Positions 32,792 to 43,800 of a stretch of 64,000 bases of DNA are shown piece after piece. The stretch is taken from NCBI GenBank assembly GCA_963971575.1, contig OZ020622.1:4812279-4876278 (forward strand). The letters are read 5' to 3'. Made by a program: the position numbers and the translations under genes. The notes under the pieces were generated by a model, which was given only the letters and a program-made list of their open reading frames with translations, had not been told where the DNA came from and ran no database searches. This stretch comes from Liopterus haemorrhoidalis. Its lineage: Eukaryota > Arthropoda > Insecta > Coleoptera > Dytiscidae. Each line of letters starts with the position of its first letter. The first letter of the stretch is position 1.

Positions 32792-33061
32792 TAGGGTGAC
32801 CATTCGTCCTGCATTTTAACATTTTGTCCCGCATTAAGATGCGTCCCGCATTTTAACATTTTGTCCCGCATTTTGGATTTGGAAGGTGGGGACCTTTTTT
32901 TTGCTCTTCACTTGGATTTTGGAGGTGAAGACCTTTTTTTTGCTCTTCACTTGGATTTGGGAGGTGAAGACCTTTTTTTTGCTCTTCACTTGGATTTGGG
33001 AGATGAGGACCTTTTTTTTTGCTCCGTCCCGCATTGCCTTCTTAAGAAAATGGTCACCCTA
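32792..33061. mobile_element. hAT MITE containing a minisatellite, copy 1
   Basis: Inverted ends TAGGGTGACCATTCGTC and AAAATGGTCACCCTA with the 8-bp duplication CTCTGGGC at 32784-32791 and 33062-33069. The interior is about three and a half tandem units of ~42 bp (GCTCTTCACTTGGATTTGGG, AGGTGAAGACC and a T-run). The ORFs reading FALHLDLGGEDLF are translated repeat units. A second copy with more units is at 61599-61874. Confidence 0.95.
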
Positions 33062-33069
33062 CTCTGGGC

Positions 33070-34280
33070 TAGAGTCAGAAATCACTTGGACATACATACA
33101 ACTTGGCCAATTTTCTTTCAGAATGTCATTTCCAGTTTTATTATTTTGATTCTGTTTTTTATTTCAAATACTTTTGGTTTTATTCAATTTTTGTTTATTT
33201 TATTTCCTGGAACGGCTGCGGAGCCCCTGAGAAGTGCACGCGGAGCAGTAAGGGCTCTGCGGAGCACAGGTTGGGAACCGCTGATATAGATGATAGATAA
33301 GACGTAAGTATTAGTTTATAAAGATTAAACAAAGAGGCAGGCTAACATTTCATCGGTTCTGAGCCTTTTTGTGGACTGTCTTTTTTTTACTTTTGCCGAA
33401 AATGTAAAAATTTTAGACCGTTACTGAAAACTGACCATATATTTGTGATTTAAGGCTCAAAATATATAAGTATACCAATTTTCGAACAAAAATCAAAAAA
33501 AAAAATTCTTCCATAATTTTGATCAAAATTTTTTTGTCTCCAATTTTAGCCAAAATATAGTTTTAGGCTAATTTTGGGGTGAGGATTATGAAAAAAATAT
33601 TTAAAAAATTCATGCCTTACTAGTTTTTAAGTTAGAGCTGATTAAGGTTAGTTTTTTGCCTATAATTCCAAAACTTTTGCCCAAACTTCAAAATGGACCA
33701 AATTTTCTTGATCTCTGACCAAAAATGCATAATTGTACCAATTTTCAATAAAATTGGAGACAAAATTTTTTTACTTCAAAATCACGAATTTTTTAAGGTC
33801 TACCCCTTATGATTTTTTCATTTTTTGGCCATTTTCAAGAATTTTGGATTACTGCCCCTACAAAACTTAATAATATGTTTATTTAAGCCCAATTTTTTTC
33901 TTAGACTAAACAGTGTAGTAGAATTTTAAAATTTCAAGCCGCATATTTATATCCCTAACCATTTTTTTGGTAGCAATTTTCAAAATTTTCAAAAAAAAAT
34001 AAAAAAAAAATGAAAAAACTTCAAAAAAAAAATTGTTTCAAAATCTGGTTACAAGTAAATTAGGACAAAATTTCAACCGCAGGTCTTTATTGCATTTCGT
34101 TTTAGAGATATATCCATGCGAAGATGAATATTTCTATAAATCACGCCATATTAAAATTTGTCATAATTTTAAAATACGCAAAACGAATAAGGCCTCAAAT
34201 TTTTTTCTATACTTAATAAATTACGAGGAATCCAAAAATTCTAGCGTCAGGTTGTTTTCTCTAACCGTTTTTGAGTTATG
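33070..34280. other. Degenerate repeat DNA
   Basis: 33195-33290 ends in CACAGGTTGGGAACCGCTG, a hAT-type right end. From about 33380 to 34275 the sequence is made of weakly repeated blocks (AATTTTGGCC, TTGAGTTATGATT) related to the ~190-bp repeat family. No gene. Confidence 0.5.
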
Positions 34281-34487
34281 ATTGCTTGCCCTTTTTGTCA
34301 AAAGAAAGTTATAACAAATTTAAAGTCTTTTAATTATAGGCATGCTGTATGAAAACGCGGAAAATCATATTTTTTTATTACAAGATCACATGACCGTTTG
34401 AGCCCTTTGGGACCCTCCGAATCGCATGCATATATTTAAAAGACTTTAAATTTGTTATAACTTTCTTTTGACAAAAGGGCAAGCAAT
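34281..34487. mobile_element. Foldback element with ~52-bp near-perfect arms
   Basis: The left arm ATTGCTTGCCCTTTTTGTCA...AAAGTCTTTTA and the right arm TAAAAGACTTTAAATTTG...GGGCAAGCAAT are complementary with almost no mismatch, around a ~100-bp centre. The near identity of the arms indicates a young insertion or strong secondary structure. Family not identified. Confidence 0.75.
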
Positions 34488-35207
34488 ATTAAATCAGAGA
34501 AAAGCACAAAAATTTTGTGTTTAAGTGGAAATGCAATTTTCCCTATGACCGGAAAGCGTGCAGGGGTTTAGTACCATCCCTTTTTTGTTGTTACAGGGTT
34601 AATATTCTCTCCTCCAAAAAGCATGCTGTATGAAATCGGAGACCAAAAACTGTCATGAGCTCCCGGTCTATAACTATTTTTTTGAAAGTTCCATTTGTAT
34701 GTGTGCATCAGTTGTAAATACTGAAATAATGAATAAATAAATCGAATGCGACTCCCTAAATTTAATTTTTTGTACGTTTTTTGCTAAAATGGCTCTTTGT
34801 TTCCAAAAGGTTCCTGACCCCTAAGCTAGCGTGAGCCGTTGTAAGTCGGTTCTAACACACCACTATCAGCAGGCGACCCATAAGTGTCCCGCGGAACACG
34901 AGCTGAACATCTCTGTCGTAGAATAAATCGGGCAAATCGAGGTGACGATATGTAAAGAATGCTCTTAAAAGATATCAGAAGAGAGGTACCCTGGGCCAGG
35001 TAGCTGGCTGGCCATGGAGACAGGATGAAGGCAATAAATAACAAAAGTCAGTCTCTTGTTAAGTAAGACACCGATGGACATATTTTTGGTCACACACATT
35101 GTTAAAACGAACTTAAAATAGACTATATTCTGCCCTAAATATGTATACATTGTACAGAAGTATAGAAGTATGTGAAATTTCATGGTGAAACATGATGTAA
35201 TCTATAC
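34488..35207. other. Intergenic, nothing recognised
   Basis: No gene or repeat end that I can support. The two 72-codon minus frames (34826-35044, 34965-35183) have no identifiable features. Confidence 0.5.
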
Positions 35208-35509
35208 CAGTGTTTCCCAACCACCGGTCCGCGATATTTTTTTTACTATGCATCTATTCGCCTAAGTTATAACCCAGTTAATTTTGAGATGAAAGTCTCC
35301 ATCTTTAATCTGTTAATTGCTTAAGTAATAATTTGTTTCTTTTTTCACTAATTATATGTGATTTTTTATTTGTTGTTTTTTGTGTTTATAATCAGTGCAA
35401 GAAAAAATTTAAAACTTTTGCTATACACACTACTTTCTAAACTTGCCGGTCCACGAATTTTTTCTGGGTTGCTTGCCGATCCGCCATGAGAAAAGGTTGG
35501 GAAACGCTG
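35208..35509. mobile_element. hAT MITE (302 bp), 8-bp duplication ATCTATAC
   Basis: Ends CAGTGTTTCCCAACCACCGG and AGGTTGGGAAACGCTG are inverted, and ATCTATAC flanks both sides (35200-35207, 35510-35517). Confidence 0.95.
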
Positions 35510-35689
35510 ATCTATACTAACACTCACTGTTGAATTCAAGAGTTAATTAGGTAAAATTTTCAACAACAGCAACAAAGGCTATATACCGCCTTTAACCCCC
35601 CCCCCCCCCAATGCTTGTAGAAAAATGTGTGCGCAACAGGCAGAACCGTATCAATGGGTTGTCGTAGCCATTGCAGGTGAAAACCCTTT

Positions 35690-35880
35690 TTGCTCATCAC
35701 TTGTATTAGGGAAGTGAGGACCTTTTGTATTTGGGAGGTCAGGACCTTTTTTTTCCCTCTTCACTTGTCTTTGGGAGGTGAGGACCTTTCTTTGCGCTCT
35801 TCACTTGGATTTGAGGAAGTAAATTTTATCAATTTACTTTATTTGCAAGTTATCACTTGTTTTTAGAAGTGAGGACCTTT
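35690..35880. repeat. Minisatellite of the GAGGACCTTTTTTT type
   Basis: Units of ~40 bp with GGGAGGTGAGGACC, T-run and CTCTTCACTTG, the same unit as inside the hAT MITEs at 32792 and 61599 but without their ends. Confidence 0.8.
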
Positions 35881-36440
35881 TTAAAGTTTTGTAGGTATGA
35901 CCACCAAAAAACCCTTATAACATCACTCATGTGTCTGTCTGTACAGTAGAAATTGTAGCCGAACGGCTAACGTAGAAAGTTGAAATTTGGCATGTTTATA
36001 CAATTTCTTTGACCCACATATAGGAAAAATACTGAGAGTTCAAAAAAACACATCTCGAAAATATAAACAATTATGTATTTTATAAAATAATAAATATATT
36101 TTTTTAAATTTAGGGTAGTATACCAAATGAAACATCTTAATGCGTGGATCAACAAGCAGATTTTTATTTTTGAAAAATCTTTTTTTTTATGGGATTTTTG
36201 CCAAAAATGTGTCAAAAAACTTTTGTCCCTTACTCTATCTCCCAGCGGGATCTGAAAAAATCTCCGTAATGAACATTGATGGGAACCGGAATAGTACAAT
36301 AGGAATTTTTGATCAGATTAGTTTTTCGAAAAATGTCAATTTTTTTGTCGTTGATAAAAAAAATATGTTTTTAAAATTTGTTGTGTGGTATCAAAAGAAA
36401 GCTCTTAAGACGTAGATTAAGGAACGATAGTTTTTTGAAA
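35880..36440 (+). mobile_element. tRNA-cassette transposon family, copy 6 (diverged, 5' part)
   Basis: TTTTGTAGGTATGACC, GTCTGTCTGTACAG, GTAGCCGAACGGCTAACG, TTTGGCATGTTTATAC and GGAATAGTACAATAGG follow in family order. The sequence leaves the family before the cassette slot. No tRNA-like sequence is seen. Confidence 0.7.
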
Positions 36441-36534
36441 TTCGTTTTTTTAACACGATTATAGCCAAAAATGGATCTTTTCATTTGGTCATCACTTGTA
36501 TTTTAAAATGAAACGCCTTTTGTTCTGGTCATCA

Positions 36535-36850
36535 CCAGGGCCGGCTCAAGTACCTGGCGCCCCAATGCAAAATTAGGTTAGGCGCCCCCTACATATATTT
36601 TTAAATAATTTTTTTCTAAATTTCCTTTTTGTGCCCCCCTTTTACTAGCAGCCTGAAGTTCCGCCCAGTAAAAAAAAGTAATTTTTTTCTAAATTTTCTT
36701 TTTGCTTGCATACCGTCTTGAGCCACCTGGTCATCACTTCTATTTTGGAAGCGAAAAGTTTTTTTTTTTTGTCATTACTTGGATTTGGTATTTTGGAAGT
36801 CCTGGGTGCGCCACTGGGGAGGCACAACAGTTTTTAGCGGGGTGCGCCGC
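36535..36850. mobile_element. hAT-like element with CAGGGCCGGCTCAAG end, degraded
   Basis: CAGGGCCGGCTCAAGTACCT on the left and GGGTGCGCCACTGG on the right resemble the ends of a hAT family rich in GGCGCCCC. Minisatellite-type GGTCATCACTT units sit inside. Boundaries are approximate and no duplication was confirmed. Confidence 0.4.
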
Positions 36851-36862
36851 CACTGCGTATAT

Positions 36863-37174
36863 CAGTGTTTCTCAACAGGTGATCTGCGAACCACCAGTGG
36901 TCCCCAGAAAAATTTTAGTGGTCCGCGAAAGTTTTTATATGTGTTTTTGCAGCTTTTTTTAAATATTTCTTATGCTCATTTTTTATGTAAATAATTTATA
37001 TTTTGTTTTTTTTTCTGTACACTTTCTGTGATTTTCTACAATTAAAATAAATGTATTTAGTAGCACATTAAATATATTTTTTTTCTTGCAAAAAATTAAC
37101 CAACAATTATTATTAGTGGTTAGAAAATTATATATTATACAGGTCCGTGGTGCGTTTTTGGTTGAGAAACACTG
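36863..37174. mobile_element. hAT MITE (312 bp)
   Basis: Perfect inverted ends CAGTGTTTCTCAAC and GTTGAGAAACACTG. The flanks GCGTATAT and GCCTATAT match at seven of eight positions, as expected for an old 8-bp duplication. GGTCCGCG-type motifs lie just inside both ends. Confidence 0.9.
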
Positions 37175-38204
37175 GCCTATATTGTTTGGTTGTACAATAA
37201 TTTTGTATACTCTGTTCGGAATCAAGAACTAGCAATCCTGCAATGTTCACGTGGTTATTGTGTCGAACTCTCATCATTCGTTGGCTGTTGAGCACTTAAA
37301 TTTATGCTACAGCCAATAGGGTAGCGACTTCAATCTTTCACGTAATTTTATTACTATTTCTGCATTTGGAACAGGGTATAGTGGCGTTCCGGTTCGTGAA
37401 ATTTTCATTTCGAGCACTGGTTGCGGAGTAATATATCTTTATTAAATTTGTATGAATTTATTCGTGGATATGTGGAAAGAAGCGTGAATTGAAACGATTG
37501 GTGTAATTTCATATTATTTTAATTATTTGACCTTGCCACTTGGCTGGACGTACTGTCTCAGATAGTAATCTTTTGTACGTGGTATTGCCATGCGCTCTAC
37601 TGTACGTAGTACCCATGCATGCATACGCTGTGAAAGGCAACACATATAGTGCGGTTTGTGGAGAGAACACATCTCTTGTACCTACACACTCGGGCCGGTT
37701 AGTAAGTACATTCCGCGGGATCGCGACTCATCTCTGTGAGTCGGAGCCAAACCAGACGCACATGGACAACGCCTGACCCCCCTCCAAAGTCATATATCAT
37801 TCAAGGTTTACTAGCAAGCTGCCAGGTAGAACCAACCAGCCGATCGACTTGGAGACCTTGAGACAAACTAAATTTATTGCATGTTTTATTTTATGAACAA
37901 GAGTGATTCTAAAGTAAAGTCTAAAAAAAAAAAATAACCAGCAAGCGGTTATCAATGAAATGAACTCGACCGACTAGTTATTTACGCGGGAATATTACGC
38001 TTTCTTATCTACATGATAATAATTTTAAAATAAAATATTCAATACTCCAAAAAATACTTGTACAATTCCATGTATCAGTGATTCTGAAAATGTGGTGCGC
38101 GAACCTCTGGTGGTCCGTATAATTTCGAGATGGTCGCTCAGAGCAGCAGTAAGGAAAACATACGCTAGGGACAGAGTCGTGTTTTTGGCGCCCTTGGCAA
38201 ATAA
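37175..38204. other. Intergenic, little recognised
   Basis: Around 38074 the motif CAGTGATTCTGAAAATGTGG followed by GTGGTCCG is a degraded hAT left end. A 78-codon frame at 37540-37776 lies in moderately GC-rich DNA but its translation is not recognisable. Confidence 0.45.
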
Positions 38205-38345
38205 AAAAAAAAGTCCTTACCTCTTAAAATCCAAGCGATGAGCAAAAAAATGGTCCTCACCTCCTAAAATCTGAGTGATGAGCAAAAAAAAGGTCCTCAC
38301 CTCCCAAAATCCAAGTGATGAGCAAAACAAAAAGGTTCTCGCCTG
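38205..38345. repeat. Minisatellite, ~42-bp units (minus orientation)
   Basis: Three units of GGTCCTCACCTCCCAAAATC, CAAGTGATGAGCAAAA, the reverse complement of the unit inside the hAT MITEs. GGCGCCC-type sequence at both sides suggests it lies inside another degraded element (about 38170-38390). Confidence 0.8.
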
Positions 38346-38609
38346 CGCAATGGCGCCCCTTTCCTTAGTGCGCCCGGGGCTGTCGAGCAGGATAATTCAA
38401 GATTTATTTTATTATTCTATTTTTTGGAACAAGTTCCCTCCAGGAACGAAAAAAAAATAACTTAAATAAGTAATTGTAAATAAAAATCACTTTATTTTAT
38501 TAATATCAAAATTAAATTAATATATAATCCGCAACATTTATGTAATGTGTTATTAGTTGAATAAATTTATTATTATTATTATTATTATTATTAACCCTCC
38601 CAGAACTGT
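38346..38609. other. AT-rich spacer with (TTA)n
   Basis: A TTA microsatellite lies at 38570-38593; nothing else seen. Confidence 0.5.
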
Positions 38610-38835
38610 GCCAAATAATCAGTAAAAGTATTTCAAACACCAAATACCGATCAAAGTATTTGAAATAATGTACTTCAAATAATTTAAATGTATTTGAAAC
38701 GCAAGAATTATTTGAAATATTAGGAAATATATAAAATAATGTATTTCAAATAATTTAAATGTATTTGAAATACTACAAAATATATGAAATGCTAAGAAAT
38801 ATTTTAAATAATGCATTTCAAATAATTTAAATGTA

Positions 38836-39240
38836 CAGTCTGTTCCAAACGGTTAAGCGGAACTAAATGGGAATTTAGTTCTTTTAGGTTGTCACGAGAA
38901 GGGACCTTGCTTGAATTATTTAATTTTTCACGTTGGGATGTCAAAATTTAAAATTCCAACAATGAAACCATGGAAACGAATGACATGTCAAAATTAAATA
39001 TTTGTTTTAGATATTTTAATGACAAAAAAATAAATAAATGGGAACTTTGTATTAAGAATGACACAAAAAATAAAAATATAAAGAAAATGACATTTTAAAA
39101 TGATATTAACCTTAACCAAAAAATGTTTATTGTAAGTATGATTTACAAAGCTTAAACAAAACGGCCGAAAGGCACGATTTAAACGATGAAAGTAACTAGA
39201 TTGCAAAATCTAGTTCCGCTTAACCGTTTGGAACAGACTG
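38836..39240. mobile_element. Tc1/mariner-type MITE, copy B (405 bp)
   Basis: Same ends and interior as 23717-24123, with TA at 38834-38835 and 39241-39242. It sits within the TATTTGAAATA array, and joining the flanks restores the array unit AATTTAAATGTATTTCAAAT. Confidence 0.9.
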
Positions 39241-39505
39241 TATTTCAAATACAAGAGTTATTTAAAATACTAGGAAATATTTGAAATACAAGGGAAATAT
39301 TTAAAATACTGGGGAAATATATGCTGTTTACTTTTGTAAGGACAAACCAGATCTAGTTATTTTAGTTACTTTTATAGTGTATTACGGACTTTAAATGTCA
39401 ATTAAAAATATTACTTACGCTGTAAAACTGACTTTAGATTTATTGGTTATGATCATAATTAAGAAAGTGACATTTCTTATAATTTTTTAATACCAACATG
39501 ATATA

Positions 39506-39714
39506 CGGATTGATTATTTAATGGCGAGACGACGTCACTGGAAGTTTTAATAATTTGCCGTTTCATACACATCGTAGCAGGCGATTATGCGCGCATGCGC
39601 ATAATCTTTTTTTCTTCATAATCAAATTTTCTTCAAGGTTATTATAGTCATAGTATTCTGCTAGGAGGCACGTAAAATTCGGTGACGTCGTCTCGCTATT
39701 AAATAATCACTCTG
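39506..39714. mobile_element. Tc1/mariner-type MITE (209 bp)
   Basis: Inverted ends around GATTATTTAATGGCGAGACG and CGTCTCGCTATTAAATAATC, then GACGTCAC / GTGACGTC, flanked by TA at 39504-39505 and 39715-39716. The ~34-bp inverted repeats have few mismatches. Confidence 0.85.
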
Positions 39715-40126
39715 TACAATGTCAGAGGTGTAAACTATTGAAATCAAAATGGCCTCTAAGTTTGTTTTTACAAAAGTGAACAGCATATTATTTATTTATT
39801 TATACTAGGATATATTTGAAATCGCTGAAAGTATTTCAAATACTGACATTTTCAGACAAATTCCTCAAGGAGACAGTATTTGCAAATCCAAATACCAAGA
39901 GCAATTTTTGAAAAAAAAAGTATTTGTAATATATTTCAAATACCAAAAAGTAATTGAAATACTTTATTTCCCAGCTCTTATCTCTTCCATAGAAAATCAA
40001 TAATAAATTTGTATTATCTTATTCGGAATGAACCCCTGTCCTAGACCACGGTCCGTAAACTATATGGTCGTCTCACTTCGGGTGATGGTGACGTACTTCA
40101 TTATACCTAATACACAGTGCCTGTGC

Positions 40127-40171
40127 AGGTTGCTATGTTATTGATACTTGTTATTTAACATAGCAACCTCC
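40127..40171. repeat. Short hairpin
   Basis: AGGTTGCTATGTTA and TAACATAGCAACCT form a perfect 14-bp stem around a ~16-nt loop. It lies ~300 bp past the stop of the nucleoporin gene. Confidence 0.7.
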
Positions 40172-40245
40172 ACGTGTAAATACTCCCTTCAAAGTCGCGA
40201 CAATAAAAAGATCGATTTTTTAAACATATTATCATCTAAAAATTA

Positions 40246-40251
40246 TTTATT
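40246..40251 (-). promoter_or_regulatory. Possible polyadenylation signal of Nup155
   Basis: AATAAA on the minus strand, about 217 nt downstream of the stop codon. In AT-rich DNA this hexamer is frequent, so the assignment is weak. Confidence 0.3.
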
Positions 40252-40467
40252 TTAATAAAAAAACTATAATTCACACAATAAAACACAAAAATTTACCATT
40301 TTAATAAAAAATTAAGTATAAAAATAGAGGAAATAGTATTAGGAAATAAAATAGGATAATGGAACTTACTTAATTCTGGATGATTTCACCAATGGATTCA
40401 ATTATTTAAAAACAAATTTATATAAATGGTTAGCCAAATTACAAAACTATAATCATGTATATTTATA

Positions 40468-40594
40468 TTAAAGACGACTAAGTTTTGCTTGTAAATTTCT
40501 TAAAATACATATTAATTCTTCCGTATTTGGTTTACTATATAACGTTGATAGTACGCCAGCAATAACATCTTGACTTTGGGCTATTAGTTTCCTT
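40468..40594 (-). CDS. Nup155: Nup155 coding exon 14 (last)
   Basis: Residues 1400-1441: [40 protein letters not shown], then Leu and TAA at 40468-40470. It matches the vertebrate C-terminus ...LQAKLERL. Acceptor TTTGTTTCGCAG. A 1414-nt intron separates it from exon 13. Confidence 0.92.
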
Positions 40595-40814
40595 CTGCGA
40601 AACAAAACAAAATTAAATCAAACACATTTGTTATTACACAAAAAATCTATTCGTAGTCATTTACAACAACAGCCGAAGAAGTGTTCTTGTCTACGATAAG
40701 CAATATAGAAGTATTAAATATATGGAGATGATACACGTACGTCTAATACTAATAAGTAGAACATCCGCAGGCGGCAGCTACGTCACAAAGGCGGAAATTT
40801 TAAAATGTAGAAGT

Positions 40815-40853
<39 letters not shown>

Positions 40854-43800
40854 GCCAAAAACATAACGAAATTTATAAAATTAAATATGCCAATGTGTAT
40901 AAAAACAGCTTAATATTCATAAAAAAATCAGCTGTGGCCACTACAGGACCGACCGCCATCACAAAGTACTTGTTTAATTTATGCTGATTTATCAAAAAAT
41001 GTCTCAAATAAAAGTTGTTAGTTATTGCTTTTATAGCAACTTTTGTTAAATAAATTATTTTGAAATATTTCTCTGTTGTATAATATTCGTAAAAATCTTA
41101 AAACCGACACGAGTAAACTCCCATTTCTAGTTAACCGATTTTTACCAAAAGTTGATCAACTCGTGCCATTGATGACAAAAGCTTAAATATGAAGTTTCAT
41201 AAAAATCCTTGATTAATGTTTCGTATTAGTCCACCGCAACTAGGCTTGTATGCTTAGAATGAATTATATTATAACGTTAGAAACGAGAAGGCATGGTCGT
41301 AAGAGTGGGGAATAATTCATGCATCTGTAGTTGGCAGAAAAATACGGTTTTTAACACAAGGAACGTTTGAATATATGTAACTGATAATTTTGGAACTCTT
41401 TATGAAGTTAATGTTTTTCAAAATACGTATCCTATAAATCTCATTGGAAACAGGTAAAAATTCCTTATGAGTACCTGTTTATATACGTCTAGCAAGTTTA
41501 AGTTTTTTCTGTTTAAAATTTTTGCTAACTAATCCTAACCTAATTAGTTTTATCATTGATTGTTTGCATATAGTGAAGATATATAAATGCTTTATACAGT
41601 TTTAACACATTTACTATTTGTTCTGCTGAAAAATAGTCAAAACGTTATGTACGGACCTCAATTTGTGGAGATCCATCGAAATCTCGAAATGTCATAATCG
41701 GTATGATCACAATACATCCCTTATATATGTTGGCAGTCGATAAAAAATACAGGTCTATTGTGGAAAAGATAACAATTCTTGGGTATATTTCTAAAATTAC
41801 ACATTACATTGTTAAATTATATAAAATGCTAAAAAAATTATATATTTATACTCTTTCCGATAAAACTCCGCTATTAAATATTTAAATCTGCCAAATCTGA
41901 AATAATTTCGGTAAAACTAGCAGAAAACTCGCTAAATTCACACTCCTTGCGGCAGATAGTATTAAATAATTGGAAACAAATATACGAAAAAAAAAAGTAT
42001 CGTCTTACCTTTCGGCATTATTAATATTATCTGCAGTTAATAAGAAGCTGTTTATTATTTCTGCTAGAGACTTATAAAGATGATATTCATCGGCATCATT
42101 TGGGATTTTCCATTGGGTATCATACACCAAAGACATTCTACAAAAAAGAAATTAATAAATTTAAAAATTTCTTGGATTACTACAAAACATTCTAATGCGC
42201 TATGTAATACATTTTATTCGACCAAAATGTACAATAGCGTCATCTCAAAATCAAAAAAGGAAACAAAAAAAGGCGGTAAACTTACTTTTGATAGATCGTG
42301 ATTAAATTCCCCAAAGGCACTCCCATGGATACCAAAGCATCTGGTACTATATTGTAGCTAGCACGCATTTTACAACTTTGTTCTTCCAAGAAATTAAGTA
42401 TGAACGCTAAAAAAAGGACATCATAATCATCGAATTTAATGTGAAATAAATGTAAAACTTACGTAGAGGGAAGCACATGTCAGAATCCTTATAATCATTC
42501 CACAATAATTTAATTTTATTCAATAATATTATAAGTTTATCATCGACAGATCCACTGGCCGACTTTAAGTTCGAAATAATAATATTGTACCATATATTTT
42601 GGATAAGTTCTGTGTCACAATGACCTGAGCAATGTATTATTGCAAGTTTGCACTCCCAGAGTGCAAAAGGTTCCGCAAAATCTTCATAGAGCTACAAAAA
42701 AAAAATAAAATAAATAAATAAAAAATAAGAATAAAGTACATTTCTAAGGCCCGGTCTTTCTACCTTCAGATAAAGTTCCAGGTAACTATCTGACAGATAA
42801 GGTTATTTGTAACTTCATCTGCTGAGTAAATGTCATCCCTTCTTTCTATACAAATGTATCTATCGGATAGTTATCTAACGGATAATGAGACTGACGTATT
42901 GGATTCACTGACTGGTATTGACATTTATTCAGCAGATGAAGTTACAAATAACCTTATCTGTCAGATAATTACCTGGAACTTTATCTGAAGGTGGAAAGAC
43001 CGGGCCTTAGTAAATTGAATTTTTAATTTTTAACCCCAAAAATTAAAAATTTAAATTGTTCCCTTATTATTGACAGCAAAAATTTATATTACAAATATTG
43101 TTAAGAAAAAGAAGACAAATCTTTTATCCAAAAGCATTTTATTGATTGGATAAATTTTTGGAGAGTTATGGCGGAAAAACCCCAAAAGAAAAAATTTAAA
43201 TTACTCCCTTACTATTGACCTAACAGCAAAAATTTATATTATAAATATTGTTAAGAATAAGAAGACAAATCTTTTATCTAAATGTATTTTTTTGATTGGA
43301 TAAATATTTGGAGAGTTACGGCGGAAAAAAACCCAAAAATTATAAATTTAAATTACTCCTTTATTATGGATCAGGGCTTCGAACCGGAACTGAACCGAAA
43401 ACCGAAAAAAACCGTTATTTTTCTCGGAACGAAAACCGGAGCTGAACCGAAAACAAAAACATGGGTTTATTTCGGTTCAGATAATGTTTATGGGAGTGAA
43501 TATAAAATACGTTTTATTTAAAATTAATTTTTTAGTTGATGAGCAGAAAAAAATCGTATTTTTTTAACTGATATGTAAAAAAAAATGCGCTTCTATTATA
43601 CGGGGGGGGGGGGGTTTAACGCCTAGAACCCCCCCTGGCAGCGGCCTTGGTATGATTATTACAAAATAAGGAATAAAATGTTCTTCTAAATTATAGTAGA
43701 AAATAAATTTTTAATACAAATAAAAGCTTTAAAAATGTATCACTCTGAACTGAACCGAAAACCGAAAAAAAACGTTTTTTTGCCGGGACTAAAACCGGAA

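Larger units (their letters stand above)
38610..39985. repeat. Array of TATTTGAAATA-type repeats broken by two MITEs
   Basis: Short units such as AGTATTTCAAATA and AATAATTTAAATGTATTTGA recur at 38640-38835, 39241-39330 and 39800-39965, bounded by CCCAGAACTG and CCCAGCTCTT. The stretches are parts of one array split by the MITEs at 38836-39240 and 39506-39714. A related array is in the nucleoporin intron at 56220-56560. Confidence 0.65.

Noticed and set aside
32834..33289. Repeated peptides such as FALHLDLGGEDLF and KSKKKVFTSQIQV
   Set aside because: Translations of the minisatellite inside the hAT MITE; the same peptides recur at 61593-61970 for the same reason.
38205..38345. CRISPR-like regularly spaced repeats
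   Set aside because: Units are contiguous with no unique spacers and the genome is eukaryotic; this is a minisatellite.
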